Of a DNA stretch of 64,000 bases, positions 17,852 through 27,712 are shown piece after piece. A program made the position numbers and the translations under genes. Origin of the DNA: Pseudomonas sp. URMO17WK12:I2 (GTDB lineage Bacteria > Pseudomonadota > Gammaproteobacteria > Pseudomonadales > Pseudomonadaceae). Each line of letters opens with the position of its first letter. Position 1 is the first letter of the stretch. The notes under the pieces are model-generated. The model saw only the letters and a list, made by a program, of their open reading frames with translations. It was not told where the DNA came from and did no database searches. The stretch spans positions 1 through 64,000 of the forward strand of contig NZ_QKYW01000009.1 of the NCBI RefSeq assembly GCF_003253735.1, given 5' to 3'.

Positions 17852-18841
17852 TTGAAGTTGACCGACATCGCCCGCCTGGCCGGCGTTTCCGTGACAACGG
17901 CCAGCTACGTGATCAATGGCCAGGCCGCCAAGCGTCGTATCAGCGCGGCCACCGTGCAGCGCGTGCTCGAAGTCGTGGAGGCGCACGACTACCGTCCCAA
18001 CACCCAGGCCGCCGGCCTGCGCCGTGGGGAAAGCCGTTGCCTGGGATTCATCCTGCCGGACCTGGAAAACCCCAGCTATGCGCGCCTTGCCAAGCTGCTC
18101 GAACAACGCGCCCGGGCGGCAGGCTACCAGCTGCTGATCGCCAGCTCCGACGACCAGCCGGACAGCGAGCGGCAGTTGCTCGAACTGTTTCGCTCACGCC
18201 GCTGCGATGCGCTGATCGTCGCCAGCTGCCTGCCCCAGGACGCCGCCGACTACCGGCAGCTGGTCGCCGCCGGCACCCCGGTGATCGCCGTCGACCGCGC
18301 ATTGGATCCGGAGTACCTGTACTCGGTGGTCAGCGACGACCGCCAAGCCGGCGAGCAGCTGACCCGTAGCCTGGTACAACCGGCGCAACGCCATGCCGCG
18401 CTGATCGGCGCCCGCCTGGAATTGCCAATCAGCCAGGCCCGCGAGCAAGGTTTCCGCGAGGCGTTAGTCGGCTTCGATGGCCTGATCAGCGTAAGCCATG
18501 GCGAACAGTTCAGCCGCCAGTGGGGCTACCGACAGATGAAGGAATTGCTGGCCAAGGGTGGCCTGCCGAACGTGCTGGTAACCACCGCCTACGTGCTGCT
18601 GGAGGGCGTGCTCGACGCGCTACACGAACACCCCGAGCTGGACACCCGTACGCTGCGCCTCGGCACCTTCGGCGACGCCCAACTGCTGGACTTCCTGCCG
18701 CTGCGTGTGAACGCCATTTCCCAGCAGCACGAGCGCATCGCCGAGCGGGTGTTCGACCGCCTGCTCGATGCGCTCGACGGTAGCTACCATCCTGGCCTGG
18801 ATGCCATAGCGCGCGGCCTGAAGATCCGCTTCGAACCCTAG
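17852..18841 (+). CDS. fruR: Catabolite repressor/activator FruR (Cra), LacI family
   Basis: The product has 329 residues: an N-terminal LacI-type helix-turn-helix (LTDIARLAGVSVTTASYVINGQ), the hinge helix region (HDYRPNTQAAGLR), and a periplasmic-binding-like effector domain. Cra-type repressors are released by fructose-1-phosphate. The start is probably TTG 17852: a GAGGAG lies 8 bases upstream, and the alternative TTG at 17825 precedes that site. Divergent from fruB with a matching operator between. Confidence 0.93.
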   Translation: MKLTDIARLAGVSVTTASYVINGQAAKRRISAATVQRVLEVVEAHDYRPNTQAAGLRRGESRCLGFILPDLENPSYARLAKLLEQRARAAGYQLLIASSDDQPDSERQLLELFRSRRCDALIVASCLPQDAADYRQLVAAGTPVIAVDRALDPEYLYSVVSDDRQAGEQLTRSLVQPAQRHAALIGARLELPISQAREQGFREALVGFDGLISVSHGEQFSRQWGYRQMKELLAKGGLPNVLVTTAYVLLEGVLDALHEHPELDTRTLRLGTFGDAQLLDFLPLRVNAISQQHERIAERVFDRLLDALDGSYHPGLDAIARGLKIRFEP

Positions 18842-18874
18842 CGCGGTTTCACCGGGGAACCTGCCGGGTGGCCC

Positions 18875-20926
18875 CTAGCGCCCCTGGCGGATCTGCTGCA
18901 GCAGCGGCTCGCACTCATTGGGCTGGTCGCCGCTCGGCGCGACCAGCGCCACCAGGCCGGCGGCTGGCGCTACCAGCGCGCCGAGGGCCAGCATGCCGGC
19001 ACCGCGCAAGGCCAGGGGACCGGCTTTAACGCCAGGGTTGGGGTTCTTGAAGGTGCCGCGTACGTAAAGCGGCGAACGCAGCGAAAAGATCCGCAGCCCC
19101 TTGGACTCGGGGGTAATGGTCAGATCGAGTTGCTCGCTGCCGAAATTCACCGTGCCGTCCACGCCGATCAGCGCGTTCTCGGTGTCGATCACCATCAATT
19201 GCGGACGCATGACGCCCTGCTTGATATCCAGGTTGGCTGCGGCGCAGTTGATTTCCACTTCGTTGTCACCGAACAGCCGGCCGACCAGGTAATTACCGAC
19301 ATTGAGCCCGGCGATCTCCATCAGATTACGGCTGACCCGCCCGTCGTTGATCAGCAACTTGAGGTGCCCATTGGCACTGCCCAGCAAGGTCGCGACCGAA
19401 TTGCCGGTACCGCTGAGGGCTGCATCGCCGTTCAAGGCGCCGAGGCTGCTCTGCATCACCTCCACATTGGGGAACAGCTGGCGCAGACGGAAATTGCGTG
19501 CACGCAGCTGGGCCTGGGCCCTGAGGGGCGTAGCACTGCCGTCCAGACGCAGGGTGGAATCCAGCCGGCCACCCGCTACACCGAAACGCAGCGGCTCCAG
19601 ACTGAGCTTGCCGTCGTTGAGCACCACATGGGTAAACAGGTCGGTGAAGGGCAGTTGCTCGCTGTGCACGATGCGCTTGCCGGTGAAGCTGACATCGGCA
19701 TCCATGTCGCGCCAGCGCTCGGTGCGAAACGCCTCGACCGGCAGCACCTTGTTGCCCGGCTGCACGCTGGGCGCGCCGCGCTGCTGCTTCTCGGCGTTGG
19801 AGTCGGCGCCAATCAGCGGCGCCAAATCGGCGAAGCGCAACTGGTTGGAGACCAGGGTTCCGGACAGCTTGGGGCGCGGCTTACGGGCCACGAAGGTGAG
19901 ATCACCATGAATGTCGCTGTCACCAATACGGCCGTTGAATTTCTCGTAGCGAAACAGCGGGCCGTTCGCATCCTGCAGCTGGGCGACCAGGCGCCCGTCG
20001 GTGGAGTAGGCTGGCGTATCCGGTAACGTCACGCCAGTCAGCGGGTACAGGTTGCCGAGGCTGGCACCCGACAGACGCAGGCGCAGATCCAGGGCGCCCA
20101 GGTTCTTCGGATCGGTAAGCGTGCCGGCCACCTGTACCCGCGTGGTGCCGGCGCGCACATCGGCCTGTACCGGGAAGGGCAAGCGGGCGTCCTGCAATGC
20201 CAGCAACCCACCGATGCGACCGGCGCCGCTGAGTGCTTGCTCCTTATAACGCCCGTTGGCCTGCCAGGCGAAGGCGTAATCCTGTGGCGCGGCAGCCCCC
20301 TCATCCGACTGGCTGGCGGACTTGCCGACGATCTCGGTAAAGGCGATGGGCTCGCCAAGCGGCTCGACCTGCAGCTTCACGCTGGCCTGGGAAACCCGAT
20401 CCTCGACGCTGACCCGCGCCGTGTCGAAGCCGATGGTGCCGACGTCCATCACCCAGGGCGAGGCCGTTTGCTCTTCCGGCTGCTCTTGCTCGCCAAGATC
20501 GAACGTCCAGTTGGCCCGCCCGTCGGCCAGCCGCTCCAGCGCGGCGTCGGCACCGGTCAATTGAATGCGCGGGATGGATACGGTTTTCCACAGCAACGGC
20601 ACGGGCGACAGGCTGGCCTCGACGCGCTGCAGAGCAACGAAGTGCTCGCCCTTGGCCCAGTCGGGATTGCCCAGGCTGAGCTGCTCGGCGGACACATGGG
20701 GCCAGGGCACCCAGGCGCGCAAGCCTGGCTCATCAGGCTCGCGCTGCCAGGTGACGGCCAGATTGCCTTCGATCGCGAAGGGCCGATTCAGCGCTTCGGA
20801 GACCCGCGCATTGATCGTCGGCTTGAGCAGGTTCCAATCGAAGAGCACCAGAAACAGCATGAGCGCTGCAATCAACAGCAGAAGACTGGCAAGGCACCAG
20901 CCAAGTATCTTGCGAAGGCGCATCAT
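18875..20926 (-). CDS. AsmA family protein
   Basis: The 683-residue product starts at the first of two adjacent ATGs (20926), 7 bases after AAGGGG. An N-terminal transmembrane helix (LGWCLASLLLLIAALMLFLVLF) anchors a large periplasmic AsmA domain of repetitive beta structure. The C-terminus has the typical AsmA_2 ending (QLDLTITPESKGLRIFSLRSPLYVRGTFKNP, given here as separate parts of one region). AsmA-like proteins are proposed bridges for phospholipid transport to the outer membrane. It is divergent from tatD. The specific cargo is not known. Confidence 0.88.
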   Translation of the reverse strand: MMRLRKILGWCLASLLLLIAALMLFLVLFDWNLLKPTINARVSEALNRPFAIEGNLAVTWQREPDEPGLRAWVPWPHVSAEQLSLGNPDWAKGEHFVALQRVEASLSPVPLLWKTVSIPRIQLTGADAALERLADGRANWTFDLGEQEQPEEQTASPWVMDVGTIGFDTARVSVEDRVSQASVKLQVEPLGEPIAFTEIVGKSASQSDEGAAAPQDYAFAWQANGRYKEQALSGAGRIGGLLALQDARLPFPVQADVRAGTTRVQVAGTLTDPKNLGALDLRLRLSGASLGNLYPLTGVTLPDTPAYSTDGRLVAQLQDANGPLFRYEKFNGRIGDSDIHGDLTFVARKPRPKLSGTLVSNQLRFADLAPLIGADSNAEKQQRGAPSVQPGNKVLPVEAFRTERWRDMDADVSFTGKRIVHSEQLPFTDLFTHVVLNDGKLSLEPLRFGVAGGRLDSTLRLDGSATPLRAQAQLRARNFRLRQLFPNVEVMQSSLGALNGDAALSGTGNSVATLLGSANGHLKLLINDGRVSRNLMEIAGLNVGNYLVGRLFGDNEVEINCAAANLDIKQGVMRPQLMVIDTENALIGVDGTVNFGSEQLDLTITPESKGLRIFSLRSPLYVRGTFKNPNPGVKAGPLALRGAGMLALGALVAPAAGLVALVAPSGDQPNECEPLLQQIRQGR

Positions 20927-21067
20927 ACGGCGGCCCCTTTTTATCAGCGATCCCCACAATCGCCGTCCCTGATCGTTCGACTGGCCAATGCCGGGAATGA
21001 CTCACAGAATGTTGTCATGCCGGTATACAAACCTTTCGCTCATACAACCTCCACCCCGGACAGGCCC

Positions 21068-21850
21068 ATGCAGCTGATCGACACCCACACCCATCTCGAC
21101 TTCCCCGACTTCGACGAGGATCGCGTCAGCGTGCTCGCCGAGGCTCGCGACCTGGGCGTCGAAAAACTGGTGGTACTGGGCGTCGAGCATGGCAACTGGC
21201 AGCGCCTGTGGGATCAGGTCCTGGCGCATGATGGGCTGTACGCGGCATTCGGCCTGCACCCGGTCTACCTGGACAGCCATCGGCCTCACCACCTGCAGGT
21301 GCTGGAACAATGGCTGCACAAGCTGCATGGCCACGAGAAGTTGTGCGCAGTAGGCGAATTCGGGCTGGACTACTACCTGCCGGAGCTGGATCGAGAGCGC
21401 CAGCAGCTGCTCTTCGAGGCGCAGCTGGAACTGGCACAGCGCTTCGAACTGCCCGTGCTGTTGCATGTGCGCCGCGCCCACGCCCAGGTGATCGCCACCC
21501 TCAAGCGCTTCAAGCTGAGGCGAGCCGGCATCATCCATGCCTTCGCCGGCAGTTACGAGGAGGCCCGGGAATACCTCAAGCTGGGCTTCAAGCTGGGCCT
21601 GGGCGGCGCAGCCACCTGGCCCCAGGCCAAGCGCCTGCGTCAGGTCTTGCCACGCCTGCCCCTCGACGCCGTGGTGCTGGAAACCGACTCACCGGACATG
21701 GCGCCGGCGATGCATCCGCACATCCGCAACAGCCCGGTTCACCTACCGGCGATCTGCCGCGAGCTGGCCACACTGTTCGCGGTCGAGCCGGAGGTCCTGG
21801 CCGCCGCCAGCAGCGGCAATGCCGCAGCACTGTTCGGCTGGCGGAATTAG
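21068..21850 (+). CDS. TatD family metal-dependent hydrolase/DNase
   Basis: The protein has 260 residues. The TIM-barrel metal ligands are visible: DTHTHLDF at the N-terminus, the Glu in AVGEFGLDYY, His in LLHVRRAH, His in GIIHAFAGS, and the Asp in VLETDSPDM. TatD relatives are 3'-5' exonucleases acting in DNA repair or RNA processing; the substrate of this member is not known. The start MQLIDTHTH was chosen because the signature begins there. Its stop overlaps the ampE stop on the opposite strand by 4 bp. Confidence 0.9.
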   Translation: MQLIDTHTHLDFPDFDEDRVSVLAEARDLGVEKLVVLGVEHGNWQRLWDQVLAHDGLYAAFGLHPVYLDSHRPHHLQVLEQWLHKLHGHEKLCAVGEFGLDYYLPELDRERQQLLFEAQLELAQRFELPVLLHVRRAHAQVIATLKRFKLRRAGIIHAFAGSYEEAREYLKLGFKLGLGGAATWPQAKRLRQVLPRLPLDAVVLETDSPDMAPAMHPHIRNSPVHLPAICRELATLFAVEPEVLAAASSGNAAALFGWRN

Positions 21851-22683
21851 AAGAAGAGCGTCCACAGGGCGATGGCGGCGTACCAGAGGATGGCCGCGCG
21901 TACCAGCAACTGCCACAGGCCGTCCAACGTCGTCACGCCCGCCTCGCCAAGCTCGGGCTCCGGTGTTTCGGCAGCAGCGCGCGCCGCACCCGCCGCCAGT
22001 TGCGCGGCCGAGATGTCCCAGCTCAGCACTTCGTGCAGCAGCGCGCGGCTGACCGCGATGAAATTGCCGACCAACGCAAAACTGGCCGCCAATACCCGCA
22101 CCGGCAACCAGTCGAACGCATGCCGCAGTTGCCCGGCGCGCTCACGCAGCGCCTCGGATTGGCCGTGCTCGACGATCAGCGCCAGCAGGCGATAGGCCAG
22201 CGCCGCCAGCGGGCCGAGCAACACGTACCAGAAAATCACCGCGAAAAAGCTCTGGTAGGCCTGCCAGACCAGGTAGGTCTGCACGCTCGGCAGCAACGTC
22301 GCCTCGCCCTCGGCCTGCACGCCCAGGTCACGCTGGGCAACCAGGTAGGCCGCCTCGCCGTCGCCGCGCCGCCAGCTGTCGCGGAAGGGCCCGAGCGCTG
22401 CCAGCAGATCGCCCCGGCCCAGGCTGTAGATCACTACCAGCAGATGAATCGGCAACAGCAACCAACCGTAGGCCAGCGGCGCCAGCAGTTTCAGCACCGC
22501 AGCCAGAATCAGCAGCGGCACGCCGACCAGCAGAGCGATGGCCAGCCAGGGCGAATCGCTGGTGGTACCACCGCGCTCCATGCGTGCCAGGGCGCGTAGC
22601 CAGGGTTCATCCTGCTGGATACGCTGGCGCCAGGCGGAAAACTTCTCCACCCACAGCACCAGCAGCAACACCAGGAAACTCAT
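21847..22683 (-). CDS. ampE: Regulatory signalling modulator protein AmpE
   Basis: Inner-membrane protein of 278 residues with four or five hydrophobic helices and the AmpE/CobD-like core (DGEAAYLVAQ, SFFAVIFWYVLLGPLAALAYR, FDWLPVRVLAASFALVGNF, listed in order). AmpE partners AmpD in the beta-lactamase induction region, but its molecular activity is uncertain. It is translationally coupled to ampD by a 4-bp ATGA overlap. Corresponds to PA4521. Confidence 0.92.
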   Translation of the reverse strand: MSFLVLLLVLWVEKFSAWRQRIQQDEPWLRALARMERGGTTSDSPWLAIALLVGVPLLILAAVLKLLAPLAYGWLLLPIHLLVVIYSLGRGDLLAALGPFRDSWRRGDGEAAYLVAQRDLGVQAEGEATLLPSVQTYLVWQAYQSFFAVIFWYVLLGPLAALAYRLLALIVEHGQSEALRERAGQLRHAFDWLPVRVLAASFALVGNFIAVSRALLHEVLSWDISAAQLAAGAARAAAETPEPELGEAGVTTLDGLWQLLVRAAILWYAAIALWTLFF

Positions 22684-23243
22684 GATGCCTCCTTATCAGT
22701 CATCAGTGACGAGCGCAGCCGCACCCAGTCGAACGCAGGCCCGGGGTCGGTCTTGCGACCCGGGGCGATATCGCTATGCCCACAGATGCGCTCATTGGTG
22801 ATTGCCGGATAGGCCATCTGCAATGCTCGCGTCAATTCGCCGAGTGCAGCGTACTGCGCATCCGTGAACGCTAAATTATCGGTACCTTCGAGTTCGACGC
22901 CCAACGAAAAATCGTTGCAGTTCTCGCGCCCCTCGAAGGAGGACACACCGGCATGCCAGGCGCGATCCAGGCAGGACACGAACTGCACGATGGTACCGGT
23001 ACGCTCGATCAGAAAGTGCGCCGACACCGTCATGCTGGCGATGCCTGCGAAATACGGGTGCGCATCGGCCTGCAGGCAATTGGTGAAGAACGCCTGCACC
23101 TGGCCGGTGCCGAACTGGCCTGGCGGCAAGCTGATGTTGTGAATGACCAGCAGGGAAATCTCGCCCTGCGGACGCTCGTTGAAGTTAGGCGAAGGACAGT
23201 GCTGAATCCCCTGATACCAGCCGTCTTCGAGTGGCTTGCGCAT
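22680..23243 (-). CDS. ampD: 1,6-anhydro-N-acetylmuramyl-L-alanine amidase AmpD
   Basis: Cytoplasmic zinc amidase of 187 residues that removes the stem peptide from anhydro-muropeptides. Zinc ligands are seen as VIHNISL (first His), RAWHAG and ICGHSDIAPGRKTDPG (His and Asp); the catalytic Glu is in LGVELEG. Loss of AmpD derepresses AmpC beta-lactamase in Pseudomonas. First gene of ampDE, it matches PA4522 and works in the same recycling pathway as anmK and murU/amgK in this window. Confidence 0.95.
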   Translation of the reverse strand: MRKPLEDGWYQGIQHCPSPNFNERPQGEISLLVIHNISLPPGQFGTGQVQAFFTNCLQADAHPYFAGIASMTVSAHFLIERTGTIVQFVSCLDRAWHAGVSSFEGRENCNDFSLGVELEGTDNLAFTDAQYAALGELTRALQMAYPAITNERICGHSDIAPGRKTDPGPAFDWVRLRSSLMTDKEAS

Positions 23244-23336
23244 AGGTGCTCCACGAGTTTGCGCACACTCTAGGGGCTGATCAGCTCCCAGTGCAAGTCG
23301 TGACGTAGCGTGAGTCTTGGCGGCGAGCAGAACGAC

Positions 23337-23358
23337 TCACGGCCCTGACGGGCCGTGA
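23337..23358. terminator. Hairpin between ampD and the DUF1631 gene
   Basis: Perfect 9-bp stem (TCACGGCCC / GGGCCGTGA) with a 4-nt loop, 31 bp after the stop of the DUF1631 gene (minus strand). No long T-run follows, so it is a weak or Rho-assisted terminator at best. Confidence 0.5.
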
Positions 23359-23388
23359 GATATGCATCAGTCAGGCAGGCTGAGGGTA

Positions 23389-25686
23389 TCAGGCACCCTT
23401 GAGACGTCGCAGGTTACCGATCACCGACTCCAGGGCACGGTCGAACAGCAGTGCGTCGTCAAGCAGCCTCACCGCGTTGCGGCGGAACTCCACGGCCAGG
23501 CCCATCCGGGTCTTCTCGAGCACTTTCATGCCCGTGCGATTGACGAAGATGTACTTGCCGGTCGGCTTGATGATCGCCGCCAGCTTGCAGCGCAGCTTGT
23601 GCTCGTCGTCCTCCTGGAATTCGACCCAGCTGCCGACACGCAAGGAGTCGACATACAGCAGCGATTCATCGTCGTCGGCAAGCACCGGTTCATCCTGCGG
23701 CTCGCTGCGTGGCTGCCCGGGGGCCTCGAGCACGATCTCCTCGACGATCTCGACCATCGCCGAGATGCTGCTCTCCTCCTCCGGCTGCAGGTCGAGCAGC
23801 GGCAGCTCGAGACCGATTGCCGAGAGCGCCGAACGCTGCACCTCATCGGACTCGTTCGGCGCGCTGCGCTCGACATCGGGGATGGCACGCTTGAAGCGCT
23901 GAAAGGCCTGCACATGCAGGGCCTCGAGCTGGCTGAAGAACTCGCTGGTGGAGAATGGATCGAACGCCGCGCTGGCCATGCCTTCGCGCAGCGCCTTGAG
24001 CAGGCCAGGTACCAGTTCGAGCAGGCGTAGACGCGCTTCCGGGTTGTCGTGGGGTTCGACGCTCCAGATCAACTCGTCCATGGTAGCGAGCGCGCTCTGC
24101 CACTGCTGTGAATCGGTGCCGTGCTTGAGGCAGGTCAGCATCATGACCTTGCTCCAGGCCTCGCGCAGCAGACGCACCACCACCTCGGGCAGGGTCCTGC
24201 CGAGCAGACGCTCATTGAGCGCCTGCTCCACTTCACGACGGGCCATCTCGGCACGTGCGCTGCCCTCTTCGGCATCGCGGGTACGCTGCTCGAGCAGCTC
24301 GCTGCGGCGGCGCTCATCACCGGTGAAGGCCAGGAAGTCGGCCAGCAACTCGGAGAAGATTGCCGGATCGTCGGTGAAATCGTTGAGCAGCCGCTGCACG
24401 ACCTGCTCGATCTTCTGATACAGGCTGTCACGCTGATTGCTGTCGTGCTCGCCCCAGCCGAGGGCGGCGGTGGCAATCTCGTTGAGCAGGCGACGCGCCG
24501 GATGGCTGCCGCGGCTGAAGAAAGTCTTGTCGAGCACCGCGACCTTGAGCATGGGGATCTGCAGACGGGCGATCAGCGCCTTCAAGGAATCCGGCAGACT
24601 GCGGTCGTCGAGGATGAATTCGAACAGCATCGACACCAGGTTGATGACGTCCTCGTCGACCTCGCCCACCACCCGCACGCGGCCGCTCTTGGCGCTGGCA
24701 CGGGTCAGCAGGTGCTCGAGCTGGGCGCGCAGGTCGACATCCGATGGCGCCTGGATCGGCGCACGCTGCTGCAGGTGGGAAAGCAGACGCATCAGATCAC
24801 TGGTTGAAATCGGCATCGCATTGGCCGGCGCCTGGCGCCGTGGCGCAATGCCCTCACGGGTTTGCGACAGCAGCTCCTGAAGGGCGCCGAACACCTCGCG
24901 CACTTCGTCGTCGGCAAATCCTGTGGAGCGCTCGAAACCCTCGACCGTATCACTGCGCTCGGGGCGGCCATGGGCGGCCGCACGACGGGCAGGCACTGCC
25001 TTGAGCTCAGGCAACACGCCAGCCTCGATCAACACGGCATTGGCATCGGTATACAACTGGTCAAGCCCGCTGAGTACGTACTTCTCGAACAGCTTGAGGA
25101 TGATCAGCTTGACCTTGATCTCCACACCCAGGCCACTGCACGACTCGAGGAACAGCTCACTGAGCGAGACCGGGCCAAGGGGGTTAGACTTGTCATCGAG
25201 TTTCTTGCTGACCACGGCATTGAAGCGCGTGGTCAGGTGGGTGAGCGCCACGTGATCGCGGCTCAGCACCTTGGCGATCATCGAGTCCAGCGCAACGGTT
25301 TCTTCCAGCTCGTCGTTCTGCACCAGCGACAGGCTGTCGAAAGACACGGCATCCAGGGTGGGTGCCTTGCCGACCACGTACTGGTTCAGGCTGACGAACG
25401 ACTCGAAGACACGCTGCAGGAAGCCACGCTCAATCCCCTTGCGCTTGAGGCGCAGGTCACGCATGGCTTCGAAAAAGGAGTTCTGCTCGGCATTGCTGGT
25501 GGCCCGATCAGCCATATCGAACAGGGTATCGTCGGCATTGTCGAACAACGCCTGCAGCGCCTGCTTGAGCTGGGTAGCGGCACGATCACGAACCTGAATG
25601 AGCGATGCAGGCAACCTCGCGGCCGCCGGGTGGGCCGTGTCGGGAACCATCTTGTTAAGATGCACCACGTTGGCATCGGTCTTCAT
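23389..25686 (-). CDS. DUF1631 domain-containing protein
   Basis: The 765-residue product starts at MKTDANVVHL, 5 bases after AGGAGAT; the ATG at 25719 lacks such a site. Most of it is alpha-helical and charged (DUF1631). The C-terminal 85 residues form a PilZ-like beta domain (VGSWVEFQEDDEHKLRCKLA ... FVNRTGMKV), which in other proteins can bind cyclic di-GMP, but no clear RxxxR plus D/NxSxxG signature is visible. It corresponds to PA4523 between ampD and nadC. Function unknown. Confidence 0.8.
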   Translation of the reverse strand: MKTDANVVHLNKMVPDTAHPAAARLPASLIQVRDRAATQLKQALQALFDNADDTLFDMADRATSNAEQNSFFEAMRDLRLKRKGIERGFLQRVFESFVSLNQYVVGKAPTLDAVSFDSLSLVQNDELEETVALDSMIAKVLSRDHVALTHLTTRFNAVVSKKLDDKSNPLGPVSLSELFLESCSGLGVEIKVKLIILKLFEKYVLSGLDQLYTDANAVLIEAGVLPELKAVPARRAAAHGRPERSDTVEGFERSTGFADDEVREVFGALQELLSQTREGIAPRRQAPANAMPISTSDLMRLLSHLQQRAPIQAPSDVDLRAQLEHLLTRASAKSGRVRVVGEVDEDVINLVSMLFEFILDDRSLPDSLKALIARLQIPMLKVAVLDKTFFSRGSHPARRLLNEIATAALGWGEHDSNQRDSLYQKIEQVVQRLLNDFTDDPAIFSELLADFLAFTGDERRRSELLEQRTRDAEEGSARAEMARREVEQALNERLLGRTLPEVVVRLLREAWSKVMMLTCLKHGTDSQQWQSALATMDELIWSVEPHDNPEARLRLLELVPGLLKALREGMASAAFDPFSTSEFFSQLEALHVQAFQRFKRAIPDVERSAPNESDEVQRSALSAIGLELPLLDLQPEEESSISAMVEIVEEIVLEAPGQPRSEPQDEPVLADDDESLLYVDSLRVGSWVEFQEDDEHKLRCKLAAIIKPTGKYIFVNRTGMKVLEKTRMGLAVEFRRNAVRLLDDALLFDRALESVIGNLRRLKGA

Positions 25687-25974
25687 CAGGATCTCCTGCG
25701 CAGAGCGCTGGTGAAGCAAACTGAAACAGGAATGCGAGCACCGCAGACGTCAAGGGTATGACGCCAATACTTCTGCATTAAAACATATCGGATTGCTACA
25801 GGAGATGCCAAAGCAATTTCCTGCAGATATGAAATGCATCACAGCCTATCCGACGGGCTGCCGGCGAACTGGGTATGTGACCGATCGTTACAGTCAGGGT
25901 TCATTTTTACCCGATGAACGTAACACTGACAGTTGCAGCCCTTATACTCGCCGCCTCAGCCAACCGGAGGCGCC

Positions 25975-26823
25975 ATGCCGAATCTACTGCTCACCGAGCT
26001 TCGTGCCGAAATCGAGGCCAATGTTCGTCGTAGCCTGCGCGAAGACATCGGCAGCGGCGACATTACCGCCCAGCTGATTCCCGAGTCGCGCCTGGCCAAT
26101 GCTACCGTGATCACTCGAGACAGTGCGGTGATCTGCGGCACAGCCTGGGTAAACGAAGTGTTTCGCCAGCTCGACCCGCGCGTCGCCGTGCATTGGCAAG
26201 TGGCAGATGGCCAACAGGTTGCGCCGGATCAGGCTCTGTTTCATCTGCAAGGCCCGGCGCGCGCGCTGCTCAGTGGTGAGCGCACGGCGCTGAATTTCCT
26301 GCAGACCCTGTCGGCCGTGGCCACGCGCTGCCAGCACTATGCTGCGCTGGTGCAGGGCACCGCGGTCAAGCTGCTCGACACCCGCAAGACCCTGCCCGGC
26401 CTGCGCCTGGCGCAGAAGTACGCGGTTACCCAGGGTGGCTGCCACAATCACCGCATCGGTTTGTTCGACGCCTTCCTGATCAAGGAAAACCATATCGCGG
26501 CCTGCGGCGGGATCGCGGCGGCGGTGGCCACTGCACGCACCATCGCGCCAGGCAAACCGGTCGAGGTGGAAGTCGAAAACCTGGACGAACTGGAGCAAGC
26601 GCTGACGGCTGGCGCCGATATCGTCATGCTCGATGAGCTGTCGCTGGATGACATGCGCCGAGCGGTGACTATCAATGCCGGCCGCGCCAAGCTCGAAGCA
26701 TCGGGCGGCGTGAACGAAAGCACCTTGCGCAGCATTGCCGAGACTGGCGTGGACTACATTTCCATCGGCACGCTGACCAAAGACGTCAAGGCCGTGGATC
26801 TATCGATGCGCCTGTCGCTGTAA
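25975..26823 (+). CDS. nadC: Nicotinate-nucleotide pyrophosphorylase (quinolinate phosphoribosyltransferase)
   Basis: Makes nicotinate mononucleotide from quinolinate and PRPP in NAD synthesis. The 282-residue product has the signature LLDTRKTLPGLRLAQKYAV, the RIGLFDAFLIKENHI segment, the VEVEVENLDEL region and the C-terminal ASGGVNESTLRSIAETGVD phosphate site. The start at 25975 has GGAGG six bases upstream; the frame from 25933 is longer but unsupported. It is divergent from the DUF1631 gene and followed by a strong terminator. Confidence 0.95.
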   Translation: MPNLLLTELRAEIEANVRRSLREDIGSGDITAQLIPESRLANATVITRDSAVICGTAWVNEVFRQLDPRVAVHWQVADGQQVAPDQALFHLQGPARALLSGERTALNFLQTLSAVATRCQHYAALVQGTAVKLLDTRKTLPGLRLAQKYAVTQGGCHNHRIGLFDAFLIKENHIAACGGIAAAVATARTIAPGKPVEVEVENLDELEQALTAGADIVMLDELSLDDMRRAVTINAGRAKLEASGGVNESTLRSIAETGVDYISIGTLTKDVKAVDLSMRLSL

Positions 26824-26838
26824 AACTCCCGGCGAATG

Positions 26839-26867
26839 AAAAACGGCGCCTCGAGGGCGCCGTTTTT
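26839..26867. terminator. Bidirectional terminator between nadC and trpC
   Basis: Perfect 12-bp stem (AAAAACGGCGCC / GGCGCCGTTTTT) with the loop TCGAG. A-run and T-run flank it symmetrically, so it can stop both converging units, nadC and trpGDC. Confidence 0.93.
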
Positions 26868-26875
26868 CATATCAG

Positions 26876-27712
26876 TCAGCCCACATCGGGGCTGCTGACA
26901 AACCGCTTGCGCTCGGGAAAGAACAACCGCCCAAGTTCAACACCCGGATTGTCGGCACGCATGAAGGCTTCGCCAACGAGGAAGGCGTACACCTCACTGA
27001 TTTCCATCAGCTCGACGTCAGCGCGGTTGAGGATGCCGCTCTCGGTCACCACCAGGCGGTCGCGAGGAATGCGCGGCAGCAGGTCCAGCGTGGTTTCCAG
27101 ATTCACCTCGAAGGTATGCAGGTTACGGTTGTTGACGCCAACCAGCGGCGTATCCAACACAGTCAACGCACGCTCCAGCTCGTCGCCGTCATGCACTTCG
27201 GCCAGCACGTCGAGATCGAATGCCTTGGCGGTAGCTGCCAGCTCGGCCATCTGCGCATCGGTCAGCGCCGAGACGATCAGCAGCACGCAGTCGGCACCCA
27301 GTGCGCGCGACTCGACGATCTGGTAGGGGTCGATCATGAAATCCTTGCGGATCACCGGCAGCGAACACGCGCTGCGTGCTTCGCGCAGGTAGCGGTCGGC
27401 CCCCTGGAAGAAGTCGATATCAGTAAGCACCGACAGGCAGGTCGCCCCGCCATCCTGATAACTCTGGGCGATTTCCGCCGGCACGAAGTTCTCACGAATC
27501 ACGCCCTTGCTCGGCGACGCCTTCTTGATCTCGGCGATCACCGCAGGCTGCTTGCTTTTGGCTTGCTCGATCAGCGCATTGGCGAAACCCCGCGGAGCGT
27601 CGGCAGCCCGCGCTTCGCGTTCGACCTCGGCGAGGCTCACCACGGCACGGCGGGCGGCTACTTCTTCGGCCTTGCGGGCGAGGATCTTTTCCAGAACGGT
27701 GGGAATGCTCAC
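26876..27712 (-). CDS. trpC: Indole-3-glycerol phosphate synthase
   Basis: Ring-closing step of tryptophan synthesis. The 278-residue TIM barrel has AEIKKASPSKGVI, LSVLTDIDFFQGA, PVIRKDFMIDPYQI, EVHDGDELERAL, GVNNRNLHTF and VTESGI motifs in order, including the catalytic Lys and Glu residues. It starts with GTG overlapping the trpD stop (GTGA), so it is translationally coupled. Last gene of trpGDC (PA0651). Confidence 0.96.
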   Translation of the reverse strand: MSIPTVLEKILARKAEEVAARRAVVSLAEVEREARAADAPRGFANALIEQAKSKQPAVIAEIKKASPSKGVIRENFVPAEIAQSYQDGGATCLSVLTDIDFFQGADRYLREARSACSLPVIRKDFMIDPYQIVESRALGADCVLLIVSALTDAQMAELAATAKAFDLDVLAEVHDGDELERALTVLDTPLVGVNNRNLHTFEVNLETTLDLLPRIPRDRLVVTESGILNRADVELMEISEVYAFLVGEAFMRADNPGVELGRLFFPERKRFVSSPDVG

